Assembly: GCF_022605165.1 (NCBI RefSeq)
Contig: NC_063068.1
Location: 1,364,001-1,428,000, forward strand
Origin: Purpureocillium takamizusanense
Taxonomy: Eukaryota > Ascomycota > Sordariomycetes > Hypocreales > Ophiocordycipitaceae
Reading direction: 5' to 3'
DNA: 64,000 nucleotides
Notes under the pieces: generated by a model
The model's input: only the letters and a program-made list of their open reading frames with translations
Databases searched by the model: none
Told to the model about the DNA's origin: nothing
Position numbers and translations under genes: made by a program
In this document: positions 40,001 to 51,086 of the stretch, in pieces
How positions within the stretch are numbered: the stretch's first letter is position 1
Layout of the letters: each line of letters starts with the position of its first letter

Positions 40001-42888
40001 CATTTGGCGACCCTCTAAGCCATTCTGCACATCTGACTTAATTGCATACTCGAAAATCATATCCCCGTCGTCTTATAGCTGGCATACGCGGCTTCTCATA
40101 TCTAGCAATATGGCAAGCATAGCACGCTCTCAGTGTAAAAGTCAACAGCACCGATTTTGCACACCAGATGTGCCATGAATACTTTCCCTGCACTGGTGAC
40201 ACTTGTATGAGTTTCAATAGATACTGTGCGTGGCAGTTCGCTTCTACCTCTCCTAAAGGGGTGCGCAAGTGGTTGGGCATTGAACGCAAGGGCCATTCAA
40301 ACCCAATGGTTGTCTACTGTCGTACGTCCAACCGTACCCGTTTACCATTCCGACCAGGTCTGAACCAGCATGCTCTGTGAGTAGAAGCTTCAATACTTTG
40401 ATCCCTCGCTTATAGATTACGCCATACCATAAGTTGTCTGCCTTGATCCCGATGTGCGCTCACATCCTTGGGGCGATGTGATGACAACACCCACATCGAA
40501 ATCGTCGCATGTGATCATGTGACTGGGTATATACCTGTTCCGACGTACGACATGCAGCGCCTCCGTCCGATATTCGTGATGACACAAAGCTTCGCATGCA
40601 TGCGTCTGAGAAAATAGGCACGAGAAGTCGGCACTCTGAGCGTTGCGGTGGAGTTTTCAAAGTGTGAGGTACGAGACGCCTGAGAACCTGCAATGTCACC
40701 CGAGAGACGTATGAGGAACTGAAGGGGACTTATTCGATGGCACAGCCAAAATTAACTGAACGGTGTGTCACATCATACTTGATATCATTTCTAAGCCCTC
40801 TTATAATCGAAAGTATATATGGCAGAACACAGCTTAAGGCTAGACGGCTTCCCGTAGACATCGAAGACATCTCAACAATCATAACGAAAACACGGGGCTT
40901 AAGATCCACGTCTGCCGCGAAGGCGCTCTTGTCAGGTGCTGTGCTGCCCCCCCCCCGGGGACGAAACTTGTTACAGACTTGGCATCGATGCCCGCGGCTT
41001 CCCCTTGACGCACTGACCCCGACGCCAGAATATGTATGTGCTGTACGTCGTACACTCGTTCATCCCCCGCGCTACATGTAGGGACACGGGGCGCTCATGC
41101 GTCTGCTTCCGGATCAGACAACGTTGAGTGGCACTGCAGGCTTCTTCCATGCAACAAGAGCAACCGCAGCCTTACAAAGCGCTTCCACAGGGTAGCCTAA
41201 TGGCAAAACATGGCGTCTCCCGGCCGATCAACCGTCAGACCGAAGAAAAGTCGAGAGCGAGTCCAGTCCTTGAGGCGTCCGCCCACCATGAAACCAACCT
41301 ACTACCGGATGTGCAAGTTCAGACCGGGTTGTCGCCCGCGTTACAGCGTGACCTTGTCGGCCAATCGATCCGGAGAACAGAGGCTTCGAAAAGGAAGGCG
41401 GACCTCCGGATGCGTCCACTCCTCCTAGCTACCTCACCGGTCCAACGTCTTATCATTCTGAGTAAGGCAGAGCAAGGAAGAGGGTCGCTCCTTGTAGATG
41501 CGGGGGCAGGGGGCCCGCGTTGAAACTAGTACAGTATACTGCACTGCACGAGGGACACGTGTGCCATTCATTGTATGTCACTTATGAAGCTGTTGGCCTT
41601 TGAGCAATCATCGACCAACGCCCCCTCCCCCTTTCGCGTCGAGTGGCCGCCAGCTCCTTCGTCAAAGGCCTTTGGCCAGAGGCAACCACATACATACGAG
41701 AACAACATGTGCCGCAACCCAACCCAATCCTTCGAGAAAGAGGCGAGCCGCATCGCATCGGTCGTAGTACTACGTACAGCACCATGGAAGGCTACTACTG
41801 TACCCGCTCGCTCCACCGCCGGGCGGGAAGCGGGTACACGGTGCGCCCAACCGAGTCTGTGCTTCCAACTCTGCTTTGTCGTGCCCCCATCGTGCTAGGC
41901 ATCGTGGGGCAGGGCAAACGAGGCGGGTGCCCGCGCGCGCGTGGCGCCTGCGGCGGCGGTGTCGGCGGTGACGGCGCACTCGCTGGGTCTTTGTGGTTCG
42001 CGACCGGCTTTTCTCACCTCCAAACGGGGGGTTGTCATGAGTCAATGCCAGCGAAGATGACTTCAAAGGCTCACCTCACCGCTCCTGCAAACAGCTGGCC
42101 CGCTCGGCTGGCAAGCGCCTTTCGACGCCGGGATCGGGGACCGGGAGTGCCGGGGAAGACCGGATGCATGGCCCCGTCTTCACGGAGTGTCTTATGCGTC
42201 ACATACGAGGCGGTGAGCCGGGGGCACGTTGGCCACGGCCGAGTCTCGCATTCTACGTATGTACTTCGGATCTTCAACAAAGACAAAACGACAACCAAGA
42301 GATGCAAACGCTTATCACGCAACACGCTGCCTGACTGACGCCTTGAGGCGCCCCGCCTGCGTTACGCTTTCGTTTCCATTCCGACAACTGTGCAGGCAGA
42401 TGTGTCTCACGAGGCACAGTGCCACACGCCTCCAACATCGTGGTTTCGTCCCATCTCTGGCGCCTGTGAAGCGAACAGACCAACTACTGTACATGCATCG
42501 GTCGCCTTGTCACCTCGTCAGCTCCTGCCAAGAGCAAAGGTGGCAATACTGCACAAGGCTGGAGCATGTGTCGGGCACCAAGTCTCGCAACATCGTCCTG
42601 CGCCTCGATGGGGGCTTTCCTTGCGTCGCGTTACTGTACTGTACCACTGCGCCCAAGCATGCAAGCGCGGCTTCTTTCGCATGTATTCATGCCGTCCGCG
42701 GCGCCGTCCGCGTCTCGCTTCATGTCTTTGCGTAGTCATCAAAGACCGCGTCGTCCACGTATGACACCATGAGGTCCTGCATCCGAGCCAGCCGCAGGCC
42801 AAAGGGCGCATTGCGTCAATGGCGGGGCGTGTTTCCGAGGCGCAAGTGCCAGGCAGCACTGATATCTCCGTCCAACAGCGTCGTGGCC
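37035..42888. other. 5.9 kb sparse region with one doubtful exon
   Basis: The region begins with the Est1-type gene's promoter. Repeated TGGATCTGGAT-like units near 37120-37145 lie about 100 bp upstream of its ATG. A possible minus-strand exon at 37725-37960 is listed separately. From 39.7 to 40.1 kb the sequence is clearly richer in A+T than elsewhere, without repeats or a transposase-like frame. No other frame between 38.4 and 42.9 kb shows a recognisable domain. Confidence 0.5.
37725..37960 (-). CDS. Possible 3' exon of an unrecognised small protein
   Basis: This open segment starts right after a strong splice acceptor on the minus strand: the poly-T tract at about 37966-37978 followed by GTGCAG ending at 37961. 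It encodes 78 residues to a TAA at 37725. The product looks protein-like: a mixed polar start, the stretch ETSFVILLRPNQKRLD, then a basic end with HVIRRATTRYKNQFGG and KLRRRPCML. I do not recognise the family. The upstream exon is not clear. A short frame at 38339-38223 (SVEAFIVIAFPGGPVAVL) is one candidate but I find no clean donor joining it, and a TATTTATA string lies near 38037-38044. It may be a real small gene with a missed first exon, or chance. Confidence 0.3.
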
Positions 42889-44460
42889 TCACCTAAAGGC
42901 CTCATACTTGGCTGCCTCGGCAAGCTTCGACTCGACACGGTCCAACGTTTCTTGATCGTACACTTCCCCGTGCGCTTTGCCCGCCTTGAAAATCTCCTTC
43001 TCATGCCGGGCCGCCTCTTCTTTCGTGAGGCAAACCAGGTCGCGGAGGCGAACAGTGGACCATTTCTGGACATCCTTGCCTTCCCCAAGGGTGTTGAAGC
43101 TAAGACCATCGGGCTTTCGCCAGCGGACGAGCGCTAGCTTGGTCGGGATGCCAGTCACGATGCTCCGCGCATGATACAGCTCCTCGGTCAGGAAGGCAAC
43201 GTCGCCCAAAGTCAAGGGCGTCTTCAGGCCCACAATCCCAGGCTCCTGCGCCCGGGCCAGCCTCTCCTCGGATCCCTGAATGAAGTTGAGGATCGACTCG
43301 TACATCTTGGCGCGGCCCTTGGCAGGAACGTAATCAATCGGGTAGCCAGTGATACTCAGGATGACGTGGTTGGCGGCTGTCAAGCCAAAGATGGCAGGCA
43401 TGGTGCCAAGAACGGGTAGGATTCGGACGCGGAAGTTGGGCATGACTCCGAGGTCGCCGACGGTGCCTTTGGCGAACTCCTCTTCCGCCAGCGGAAGGAG
43501 CTCGGCCTTGCCCTCCCCTGCTTGCTCGGTCGAGTAGACGACTGGAATGCCAGACGTGATGCCCAGAAGTTTGAGCCTGCTTCTCGTCGCCCTCGAGAGA
43601 CCATCATCCCGGCTGGATCCGATGTCGCCGACGATGATCCTAGTGGGATCACTTTTGCACCCAGCCCCCATTGCGCTAATGACGGGCAGGTTGTGAGTAT
43701 AGCAGAACTTGAGAAGCTCAACCTTCGTTTCAATGTTGTCAATGGCGTCAACGATGTAGTCCGGGGCGCGTCCATCCCCCTCCCAGGGACCTAGCATCCG
43801 AGCTGCAACGTTGCCGTCAAACTTTTCCTGTTGCAGATCAAACTTGACCCACGGGGCGATGGCAATCAGCCTCCGCTGGAGGCAGTGCACCTTGGGGATG
43901 CCGACGTCTGCGAGCGTCGCAACAGCATGTCGGTTCAGAGAGCTCAGGGTGACTTGATCGAAGTCGATGAGTCGTATCTTGGATACTCCTGAACGCGCGA
44001 GGGATGCCACGCAGTGAGAGCCCACGCCGCCACATCCCACCACGATTACGAACGACTCTCGCAGCTTCTGCAGGCCCTCGGGTTTGAGAAAAACGCGATT
44101 TCTTGCCAGCTGCTCCAGGATGAGCTCTTCATCAAAGTCCCCAGCCTGTGCCCGCCGCGCCAATGCCTGATTTCGCGCGTCTTCCTTGTCGACGGAACCT
44201 CCGAAACTGTTGAGCTGTAAGGGGTCTCAGCGTCTGGCCGTACCACCGATTTCGAGGGTAGCAGCTATAATTACCTTTTTGATCTCATGGTCCTCTTCCA
44301 CCAATGATGGGATCGACTTCTTGAGCTCCGTCAACCTCTCCTCGCGCTCGAGCGCCTGATAGCCGAGTATGAGCGATGCGACTGTAGCGCCTGAGAGCAC
44401 CGCCGTAGCGAGCAACTGGAAACGAGGATTCGCGAACGCATCAGAAATGAGTGATGACAT
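42889..44460 (-). CDS. tcd: tRNA threonylcarbamoyladenosine dehydratase (Tcd type)
   Basis: Two exons, 44460-44275 and 44214-42889, joined across a 60-nt intron (GTAATT...TTACAG) in phase 0, give 503 aa. Residues about 15-35 form one hydrophobic helix (FQLLATAVLSGATVASLILG), as in yeast Tcd1/Tcd2, which sit on the mitochondrial outer membrane. The E1-like ThiF/MoeB fold begins near residue 85. It has the nucleotide-binding loop VVGCGGVGS (about 120-128), LIDFDQVTLSSLNRHA, DAIDNIETK and SAMGAGCKSDPTRI, all hallmarks of the TcdA/Tcd family. The enzyme uses ATP to cyclise t6A at tRNA position 37 to ct6A. Length and order match fungal Tcd proteins; which yeast paralogue it corresponds to is not clear. 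It is divergently transcribed from the gene starting at 44760. Confidence 0.93.
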
Positions 44461-44759
44461 CCTCACGACGGGTGGAGGGGGACAGCCCCGTGATAGGAGC
44501 TCTTATTGCTGCGTCTGGCGGGTGAGACTCTCTCGCAGTGTCAATGCTGGAAAATTGGCGACTTGACATCGCCAGTTGAAGTTTGCGCTGATTAGTCATG
44601 TTTTAGTCTGCCTTCTCTGCACTTTCACCACCACCACACCACACCCCATCACCATCGTAATCGATTTCCCTTCGCCATAGCGACTCCTAGTGAACAAAAT
44701 CCATCGGAACCTGAACAGGGCCCATTCGGAGCCGCGGCTCCATTGGACACCTACCCGCC
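44461..44759. promoter_or_regulatory. Short divergent promoter between tcd and the 44760 gene
   Basis: Only 299 bp separate the two ATGs, so both genes must use overlapping upstream sequence. Visible elements are a TGATTAGTCA string near 44589-44598 (contains the bZIP-like TTAGTCA) and a CACCACCACACCACACCCCATCACC tract near 44628-44654. Assigning a factor is inference. Confidence 0.5.
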
Positions 44760-46421
44760 ATGCGCGCCCGGCTAGTCGTCCGCCGGCAGCGGCTCTTCGC
44801 TACAGCTGCAACACGCCCTCAGCCCTTCTTCAAATCCCGATCTTTCAACAGCCAATCCAAGTTCACGTCCACCAAGGCCCGCCCTAGCCTTCCATTCCTC
44901 GTCGTCCCGAGAAGCAGCTCGGCCCCTGTCCGATCTTTCACGTCCGAACGCCGGCGATGGTTGAAGCACGAGGCCAAGCTCGTTGCGCGATACACCATCA
45001 CCCTCTGGGGTGTCGCCGCGGCCGTGCTGACGATTCTGTTCGCAGTCAATGAAGAATCTGCGGAGCGGGAATTCCCTACGCCACATGATTGGGCCTTTTT
45101 GACGCGAAAGTTACTGCGCGATGCCCATGGCTTTCGAGAACCAAAAAACGGAGAAGTCAACTGGGCAAGGGCGCTTGAGCTCGCGAGGGGAGTGGTTGTA
45201 CGACTGGAGGACCCAAAGCTGGACGGCAAGGATGTCTCCAAACTATCAAACAAAGAAGACACATCGCTCGAGATCCCCGGCGAATTCAACAGCTGCGATA
45301 TCTCGGCCAAGTCAGAGGAATGGAGGAGGGGCTACTTTGAGTCCATCATGCTCGCCGCTAAAGCTGCCGAACACGTCGACGGTTGGCTGCGCGATCGTAC
45401 CCGCAACGTCGTTTCCCCTCCCGAGTTCGTCATCGGCCCTTCGAACCCGCGCCCGAAACCGATCGCGCCCGGCAATCCTCATGCGCCGCGTGAGGAGGAT
45501 TGCGACGTCGCCTACCCCTCTGCCGACAATTTCTACATGAAGATTCTGGCCACCAAGGGTCTGTCAGCGCGACAGAAGATGGATGCCGCTCTAGAGTACG
45601 CGAGCTTCATGGAGTTCAAGGGTCGCACTGACGGCCCTGAGGCGCTCTATAACCTGGCTTTGGCGGAAGTCACCCAAGGCGTTGAACCCGCCAGATTACC
45701 GTACAACCCGAAAACATTCGTGGTCCATGACCGGGCCGGTCCACCATCTCTCAACATTCTTGACGCCCTCACTGCGATCGCAACCTACAAGGCTCGCCAG
45801 GGCGACCTCTCCTCTGCTCTCCCTATATATGTTTCCCTGCTCAAGGCCCGACGCTCCCTTTCCGATACCCCGCCTCGCTCCACGTCCCCCAAGCCCCCAC
45901 GACAGTCCGTTATCCGGCAAGTCTTCAGCTTCTTCTCGCCACCCGACTATCCCCCGCCGCCACCGAATGGCTTCGAACCCCCGTGGCGAAGCCCTCATGA
46001 GCGTTGCCAAGAAGCCTCGCTGAACCTGTACATCGGCGAGATTCTCTACGCGACCGGTTCTCGTGACGATGGCCTGGGCTGGACTCGCGATGGTGTCGAC
46101 CTATCAGAGGAGCAACTACGCGCTTTGGCTAGCGGCACGGACAGAAGCAGCAAGGAGTCCAGACAGACTTGCCGGGAGTGTCTGGCGACGGGCCTAGACA
46201 ACTGGTCTACCATGGTGGCCCGATTAGCACGGGCAGAGGCTGCTAAAAAGAGCGGCGGCGCCTCCTCCAACGTATTCTCCTTCTGGAGCGCATCGCGTGA
46301 TGCTGATGGTCGGTGGGCCGCCGAGGAGGCGGTTGTACAAGAACGCAAAAGGAGAACCAAAGAGCTTCTGGAGGAAGTTGCGCCACCCTCGGCAGGTATT
46401 TGGTCTTTGATCAAGGCATAG
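44760..46421 (+). CDS. Membrane-anchored, probably mitochondrial fungal protein with TPR-like repeats
   Basis: Single exon, 553 aa. The first 70 residues are rich in Arg, Ser and Phe and free of acidic residues until about residue 73, as in a mitochondrial presequence. One transmembrane helix follows (about 79-96, TITLWGVAAAVLTILFAV), and then a soluble domain of mostly helical character. Segments such as QKMDAALEYASFMEFKGRTDGPEALYNLAL and LTAIATYKARQGDLSSALPIYVSLL look like helix-turn-helix repeats of the TPR sort, and CREC near residue 480 is a short Cys pair. I recognise it as a conserved ascomycete protein without assigned function. The layout (presequence, single helix, TPR-like domain) recalls Mgr3-type adaptors of the inner-membrane i-AAA protease, but that is only an analogy. 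It shares its promoter with the Tcd gene. Confidence 0.85.
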   Translation: MRARLVVRRQRLFATAATRPQPFFKSRSFNSQSKFTSTKARPSLPFLVVPRSSSAPVRSFTSERRRWLKHEAKLVARYTITLWGVAAAVLTILFAVNEESAEREFPTPHDWAFLTRKLLRDAHGFREPKNGEVNWARALELARGVVVRLEDPKLDGKDVSKLSNKEDTSLEIPGEFNSCDISAKSEEWRRGYFESIMLAAKAAEHVDGWLRDRTRNVVSPPEFVIGPSNPRPKPIAPGNPHAPREEDCDVAYPSADNFYMKILATKGLSARQKMDAALEYASFMEFKGRTDGPEALYNLALAEVTQGVEPARLPYNPKTFVVHDRAGPPSLNILDALTAIATYKARQGDLSSALPIYVSLLKARRSLSDTPPRSTSPKPPRQSVIRQVFSFFSPPDYPPPPPNGFEPPWRSPHERCQEASLNLYIGEILYATGSRDDGLGWTRDGVDLSEEQLRALASGTDRSSKESRQTCRECLATGLDNWSTMVARLARAEAAKKSGGASSNVFSFWSASRDADGRWAAEEAVVQERKRRTKELLEEVAPPSAGIWSLIKA

Positions 46422-46648
46422 TACCATTCAAATGTAACGATTTCATGTATGTACCTATACACTATTATGGCGCGGCGCGACGGTCGGACGTTGTCGTTGA
46501 ACATTGTCGTCGGGCTTTGTCGTTGGGCTTTATCAAATCATTCGACCTTGACGTGTCTGTCACCTCATTTTTCGATTCTCACTGATCTGCGTATATAAGA
46601 CAGAGCCCCGCACCAAGCCATGATACGCGCATATGCCCCAACTCAGAC

Positions 46649-48068
46649 TTAAGGAATGGGAGATGCCCCGTCACGCTCGTCCTCCATTTCAAGATCCTTC
46701 ACCTGTTGGAGAATCTGCTCCTGGTCCGCCACCGAAATTGACGGCTTCTCCTCCTCCGGTATTTTTCCCCAGTCATCTTCTACTTCGATCTTCTCTTCCT
46801 GCGGACGCTCAATCACATCCACGGCGGGGTTTTTATAGTCTGGCGACTGGGCGACAAGCTCTATGTAGCCGAGTATCGACGGCAGCGCGCGGATAAGGAT
46901 GAGCTCAGAGTAGCAAGGCTCCGAGGATGAATAGCATGGACAACCGAGACTCGGAATGCATTCGTTTGGGTTACCATCGGGAGTGGCGAGTCCCGTATCG
47001 ACAGGCTGGTCCGACGTGATGTAGGCTCGGGTGCGCTATATTGAGGCATTAGCTCAGCTATACTCTTACGTGTTTCTTGTCCCCTAGCTGCTCACCTCGG
47101 CAAGAAATTTCTTGAAAGACTCGTTCGTGAGATCATCACTGGGGTAGACATGGCCGAGGAGAACCATGGAGCTGACTCTGTCGGCCCAGCGATCCCAGTT
47201 CTTCGCATCGTTCAAATACTCCATAACGGTTTCACACGTCTCGCCGATGGCAATAATGCTAATCTTAGCATAGTCGTCCGACATCGTCCGCAGAACTTCG
47301 TCCCAGACGTAGCGGACATGCTTGAACCGGCTTTCGCTACCGGGTATGCTGTTCAGCTCAGTGACATGCATACGACCGTAATGGACGAGACTAGGTAGCG
47401 GAACTGCGTCACTAGCCGTGATCGTGATAGATCTGCTTCCCTCGGGCCACCAATATAGCTGGCCAGGGTTGGCAATCACGATGCCTGGCGGGGAGGAGTC
47501 GGTAGTTGACGAAGCCTGCTCCTTCAGCTTTTGACCGACGGAGACCATGCTGCCCTGATCGATCCCACCTGGTCCGTTGGCTATGCGACCCGCAACGACA
47601 CCTAGGTCTTGGGAGGGGTCCCCGAAGATGACGACAATGCGAGATTCGGTCTTCAGGTCTGTAGTTGTAAAGATCGGCACGTGGCGGTCGACGGGCGTGG
47701 CGCCCAGAGGTAGCAGGACTTTCTGAAGGCCTTGGCTCTCGAGTCGGGCGTGAATCTCATCCTCCATGGCTTCTTTAGACGGAGAGATTAGAACCAACAT
47801 TATCTCGGGTGAGCTCATGGGCACTTACGATTAAAGGCAAAGCGTTGACGGGCGCAGATGCGTGGGTTTCGATTGATAAAGAACTTGAAGTAGTAGTCGG
47901 GGTCCTCCACAGAACGTATTTCGTCATCATCATTGATGAAGTATCTAACGGCTCGTTAGTGCGTCTAAAGCCACTGTCTGCGGGATGTGTGGTACCGTAC
48001 CCAAGCCCTCGAAGGGTTGAAGGGAATGAGGCGTCCGAGGGCAGGCCGGACCAACGACGACGAAACAT
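46649..48068 (-). CDS. Arb2-domain protein
   Basis: Four exons, 48068-48001, 47944-47829, 47772-47096 and 47035-46649, with introns of 56, 56 and 60 nt, give 415 aa. The start MFRRRWSGLPSD and the junction LGYFINDDDEIRSVEDPDYYF are typical of fungal Arb2-domain proteins. Further on are LESQGLQKVLLPLGA, then RIVVIFGDPSQDLGVVAGR, PGIVIANPGQLYWWPEG and IIAIGETCETVMEYL, which together form an alpha/beta-hydrolase-like fold. Fission yeast Arb2 is part of the ARC complex that loads Argonaute with siRNA precursors, and the same fold is fused to HDA1-type deacetylases, so a link to RNA silencing or heterochromatin is plausible. The acidic C-terminal tail (after about residue 330) is probably disordered. 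The gene converges on the 44760 gene with 227 bp between stops. The precise role is inferred from the family only. Confidence 0.85.
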
Positions 48069-48191
48069 CTTCGAAACACGTTCCTAGCGTTTTTCCTGTA
48101 TACCTGTATGTCCGGGAGGTTGCGCTTGGCTTGGATGAAGTTGAGTGGCGAGAGAGCTCGAACACGGAGAGCGTACAAGTGGAAGTGGAAG

Positions 48192-48214
48192 AGGCGGCGG
48201 CGGCGGCGGCGGTG
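48192..48214. repeat. GGC trinucleotide repeat
   Basis: Six to seven GGC units, 125-150 bp upstream of the Arb2-domain gene's ATG. Confidence 0.8.
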
Positions 48215-48485
48215 GGTGGGAGAAGGCACACTCTCGAGGCAGTTTTTCGGGGGAGGTGCAAACGAAGTGCCCGGTCACCCACGTAACTCTTGCCCCCCTC
48301 CCCACCCTGCCATAGGGGTAGGCTTCTATCACTCGTTGAGCATTCCCATAACAAGCGGATACTAGGAGGGAGAATGGAAACCTGCTGGCTGTATCAAAGG
48401 TGATAAAAGGGACACAGGCGCACGCCTAATGTAGAGACTTGATGGTGGGCTATGAAGGAAGGAAGAAGAGCTATGTAAGTGGCCA

Positions 48486-48518
48486 GGAGAGAGAGAGAGA
48501 GAGAGCGCGAGAGAGAGC
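48486..48518. repeat. GA dinucleotide repeat
   Basis: (GA)n with one CGC interruption over about 33 bases. Confidence 0.85.
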
Positions 48519-48793
48519 AGGGAAAGAGTCGGCTAACTGGGAGGCTGACCGACCAACCCAAAACTAAAGGATCGCACATGGCCTTGGCTTTGACACTCTG
48601 TATGCAAGGCCGACGTCTGGTGACCAGCCCAAGCTTGCTTCGTTGCATTTGTTTGCGCCCACAAGGCAACTTTGCCCCGTCATACCATGTAAACGCCGCC
48701 CAAATGCCTTTCATAATTTCGTACATGACCTAACGGCAGGCAGTGTGACCGCAGAAACTGGTGCCAGAGCAGTACAATATACCACAAAACGCA

Positions 48794-50237
48794 TCACTTG
48801 TTAGAGCCTGGTGCGTAACGGCTGCGGAATGCACCGCTGATGCTGAAGCGGCTGCTGATGGCACCACGATTCATTTGACTGGCAAGAGCATCCTCCAGCG
48901 CCGACTGCGTGACAGACGCATCTGAACCATACCATGTTAGTGAGTATTATAGGGCGCGAGCGGGATCTGTGGCATTACCATCCAGGTCGCTAAAGCTGCT
49001 TCCCATGCTGGGAGTGCCGTCGCTGCCTTCGCGCGAGCTGGCTTTTGCTTTGCCGCCAGGACTGCGGCCGGCCAGCTCGGCCTTTCGACGAGGGGAAAGT
49101 GGGCCTGTGCCTCGTTGCTCCCGGGCTTTCCCATGGCGTTGCATATGCGCAGATCCAGCGGAGGAGTCGGACGTCTGCGACTGATGTATGGCATCTCGGC
49201 CGACAATATTGGACCTGGGCTTGGATGGTGGGTGACCATCGCCTTTCAGGGTCGACGCCAAGTCTTGCGCAGAAACTTGATCCGGCTGGGCTTGGTATGG
49301 CTGAAAGGCTGGCTCAGAGCCGTCTTCGTCTTCGTCTTGGTAAGCTTCCGCCGCCTCCTGCTGCTGGAAACGGGGCGGCCGGCGGATGATGCGAGATTGC
49401 GCCGGGCTCGACTCGTCTTCATCAGATGATGTTGTAGAGTTGGACTCTGCAGGGCCAGGGGACACCGCGCCGTCTTGATCGGCTCGGGACGCCATCGATG
49501 GCTCAGTTGACTTGGCGGCTGGTGGCCCGATGGGCATGGATGAAAGGCGCTTTCGACCGCCTGCCTGGTCTGTTGCGCGGCTGACATTAGGCGGCCTGGG
49601 GGACGAGCCGCTGGCATCCCTCAGCACAGCGGTGTTGGTATTAGCAGACGTGTTGCGGGAAATAATAGGCCTTCCGGAGCCGGCGAGAGGCGTCGCCGAC
49701 GCGCTGCCATCGTTGCGGGGCATAGGCGACTCGCGACGCATAGACAAAGCAGAAGCTGTCCGTTGGTTCTCAGCCCCTGGAATGGGAGAAGGTGCTGAAG
49801 AACCCTTAGCTGCAGCTGTGGCCTTTCTCACTTGCGCCCGAACTTGCGACGCGTGGCGCTCCGTGAGATAGGCAACTTGCTGTAGCAGAAAATCGACCGG
49901 TACATCGAAGCGCTCCGCTCTACCATGTGTTAGTCAAGGCTCAGTAGGGCTGTCGGCAGAACATACACTTGATTCCCTAATAATCAAGTTAGTGAATGAG
50001 GCGTTATAGACGGGTAAGAGAACTCACACTCTATGTCATCCTGTCCGGCTGCCGACAATATCTTCCACAGAGCATCATCTTTGGCGGAATCCCAGCGCAC
50101 CTGCGGAGGCAAGTCAGCAAGCATTCGTGCTGGAACCAGGATGGGCCTGCGGCGTGTGGACGTACGGGAGGCGGATCGACAAAGTCTCCCCTTGGGATGG
50201 GCACCCGTATTATAACGGTGTACACGGGATCGGCCAT
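48794..50237 (-). CDS. atg29: Autophagy-related protein 29
   Basis: Five exons, 50237-50166, 50100-50028, 49976-49967 (10 nt), 49919-48979 and 48921-48794, give 407 aa. Introns are 65, 51, 47 and 57 nt. The conserved Atg29 N-terminus is present: YTVIIRVPIPRGDFVDPPP, then VRWDSAKDDALWKIL, DDIEWNQVAERFDVPVDFLL and YLTERHASQVRAQV (to about residue 85). A long Ser/Pro/Arg-rich, probably disordered and phosphorylated region follows. The C-terminal box SDLDDASVTQSALEDALAS ends the family pattern. Atg29 works with Atg17 and Atg31 as the scaffold that starts autophagosome formation at the phagophore assembly site; it is a cytosolic protein. The only oddity is the 10-nt exon 3, without which the frame and the W-N-Q-V-A-E-R-F motif are lost. 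The start is the first ATG of the conserved N-terminus. Confidence 0.92.
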
Positions 50238-51086
50238 CTCTTAGCTCTCTGCGAGCTCGCCAAAGCGTGAGGGCTGATGCGTTGCGACGGAGGATGAAGG
50301 AGCGAGGTCCCAAGGCGGCTGCCGAAAGTGCAGCCAGGCCAGCTAACCAGCAGGCCGTTGCAGCAGCTCAGTGCAGGTCGTGCGTGGTTCAGCATCAGTG
50401 GCTACCTTCCGGGACTAGCTAGGGACCCGAGCTGGTGGGCATATCGATAAGCAAGGTAAGGCTCCCTGCATTAGCGCAGCAGGCACGGACCTGGAAGCAA
50501 CTGTTGAGCACGACATTCAGAAGCACTGGTCATGGGATCTAATCACATTCCATCTTCTCAAAGCAAAGGAAAACTCTGTATATCTATCTCATGACATGCT
50601 TGAATCAAACAGGTCCTTTCTTCTGCATAGAGTGCCCTGACCCATCTTAAGGCCAAGCAAGCTCTGCTCGTGCAATCGAAGCTCACAGGTGCCGGGTAAG
50701 TCGGTCGCAATCGATCGCACTTGCGCCACCATTACCTAATCAATCCCACCAGCCACTGCCCCGCGACGCATGGCGGGGTTGGCGCAACATCAAACCAGCT
50801 GCCGACGCCCCAGACTTTCCGTCACTAACCCACATCTGACAAGCCAACCTACGTCGGCCGTTTGCGACCAAGCCGCCTCTCTCCCTACAGCCCGGACTGC
50901 GCAAAGAGAATTTCAGGCTTTTCCTACACTGCAGGGCGCGCATCCCATCCTTGAAACTCCCATTACTGGCCTTTTGTCCAGCTGCAATCACCTGTGGTCG
51001 CCCTCTCTCTTCCTTATCTTTGACGTGTTAACCCGCTTCAAACCAGAGCTCCCGATCACTCGTCCTGGGCCGTCAGTCGATCCGAG
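50238..51086. promoter_or_regulatory. Divergent upstream region of atg29 and the DUF255 gene
   Basis: 849 bp lie between the ATGs of two genes pointing away from each other, so it must contain both promoters. No extra coding exon is supported. A long frame at 50770 onward on the plus strand is out of frame with the DUF255 start and has no domain. Confidence 0.55.

Larger units (their letters stand above)
48069..48793. other. Intergenic region: upstream of Arb2-domain gene, downstream of atg29
   Basis: No gene is seen. Two microsatellites occupy it: a GCG/GGC tract at 48192-48214, in the likely leader of the Arb2-domain gene, and a GA tract at 48486-48518. Confidence 0.6.
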
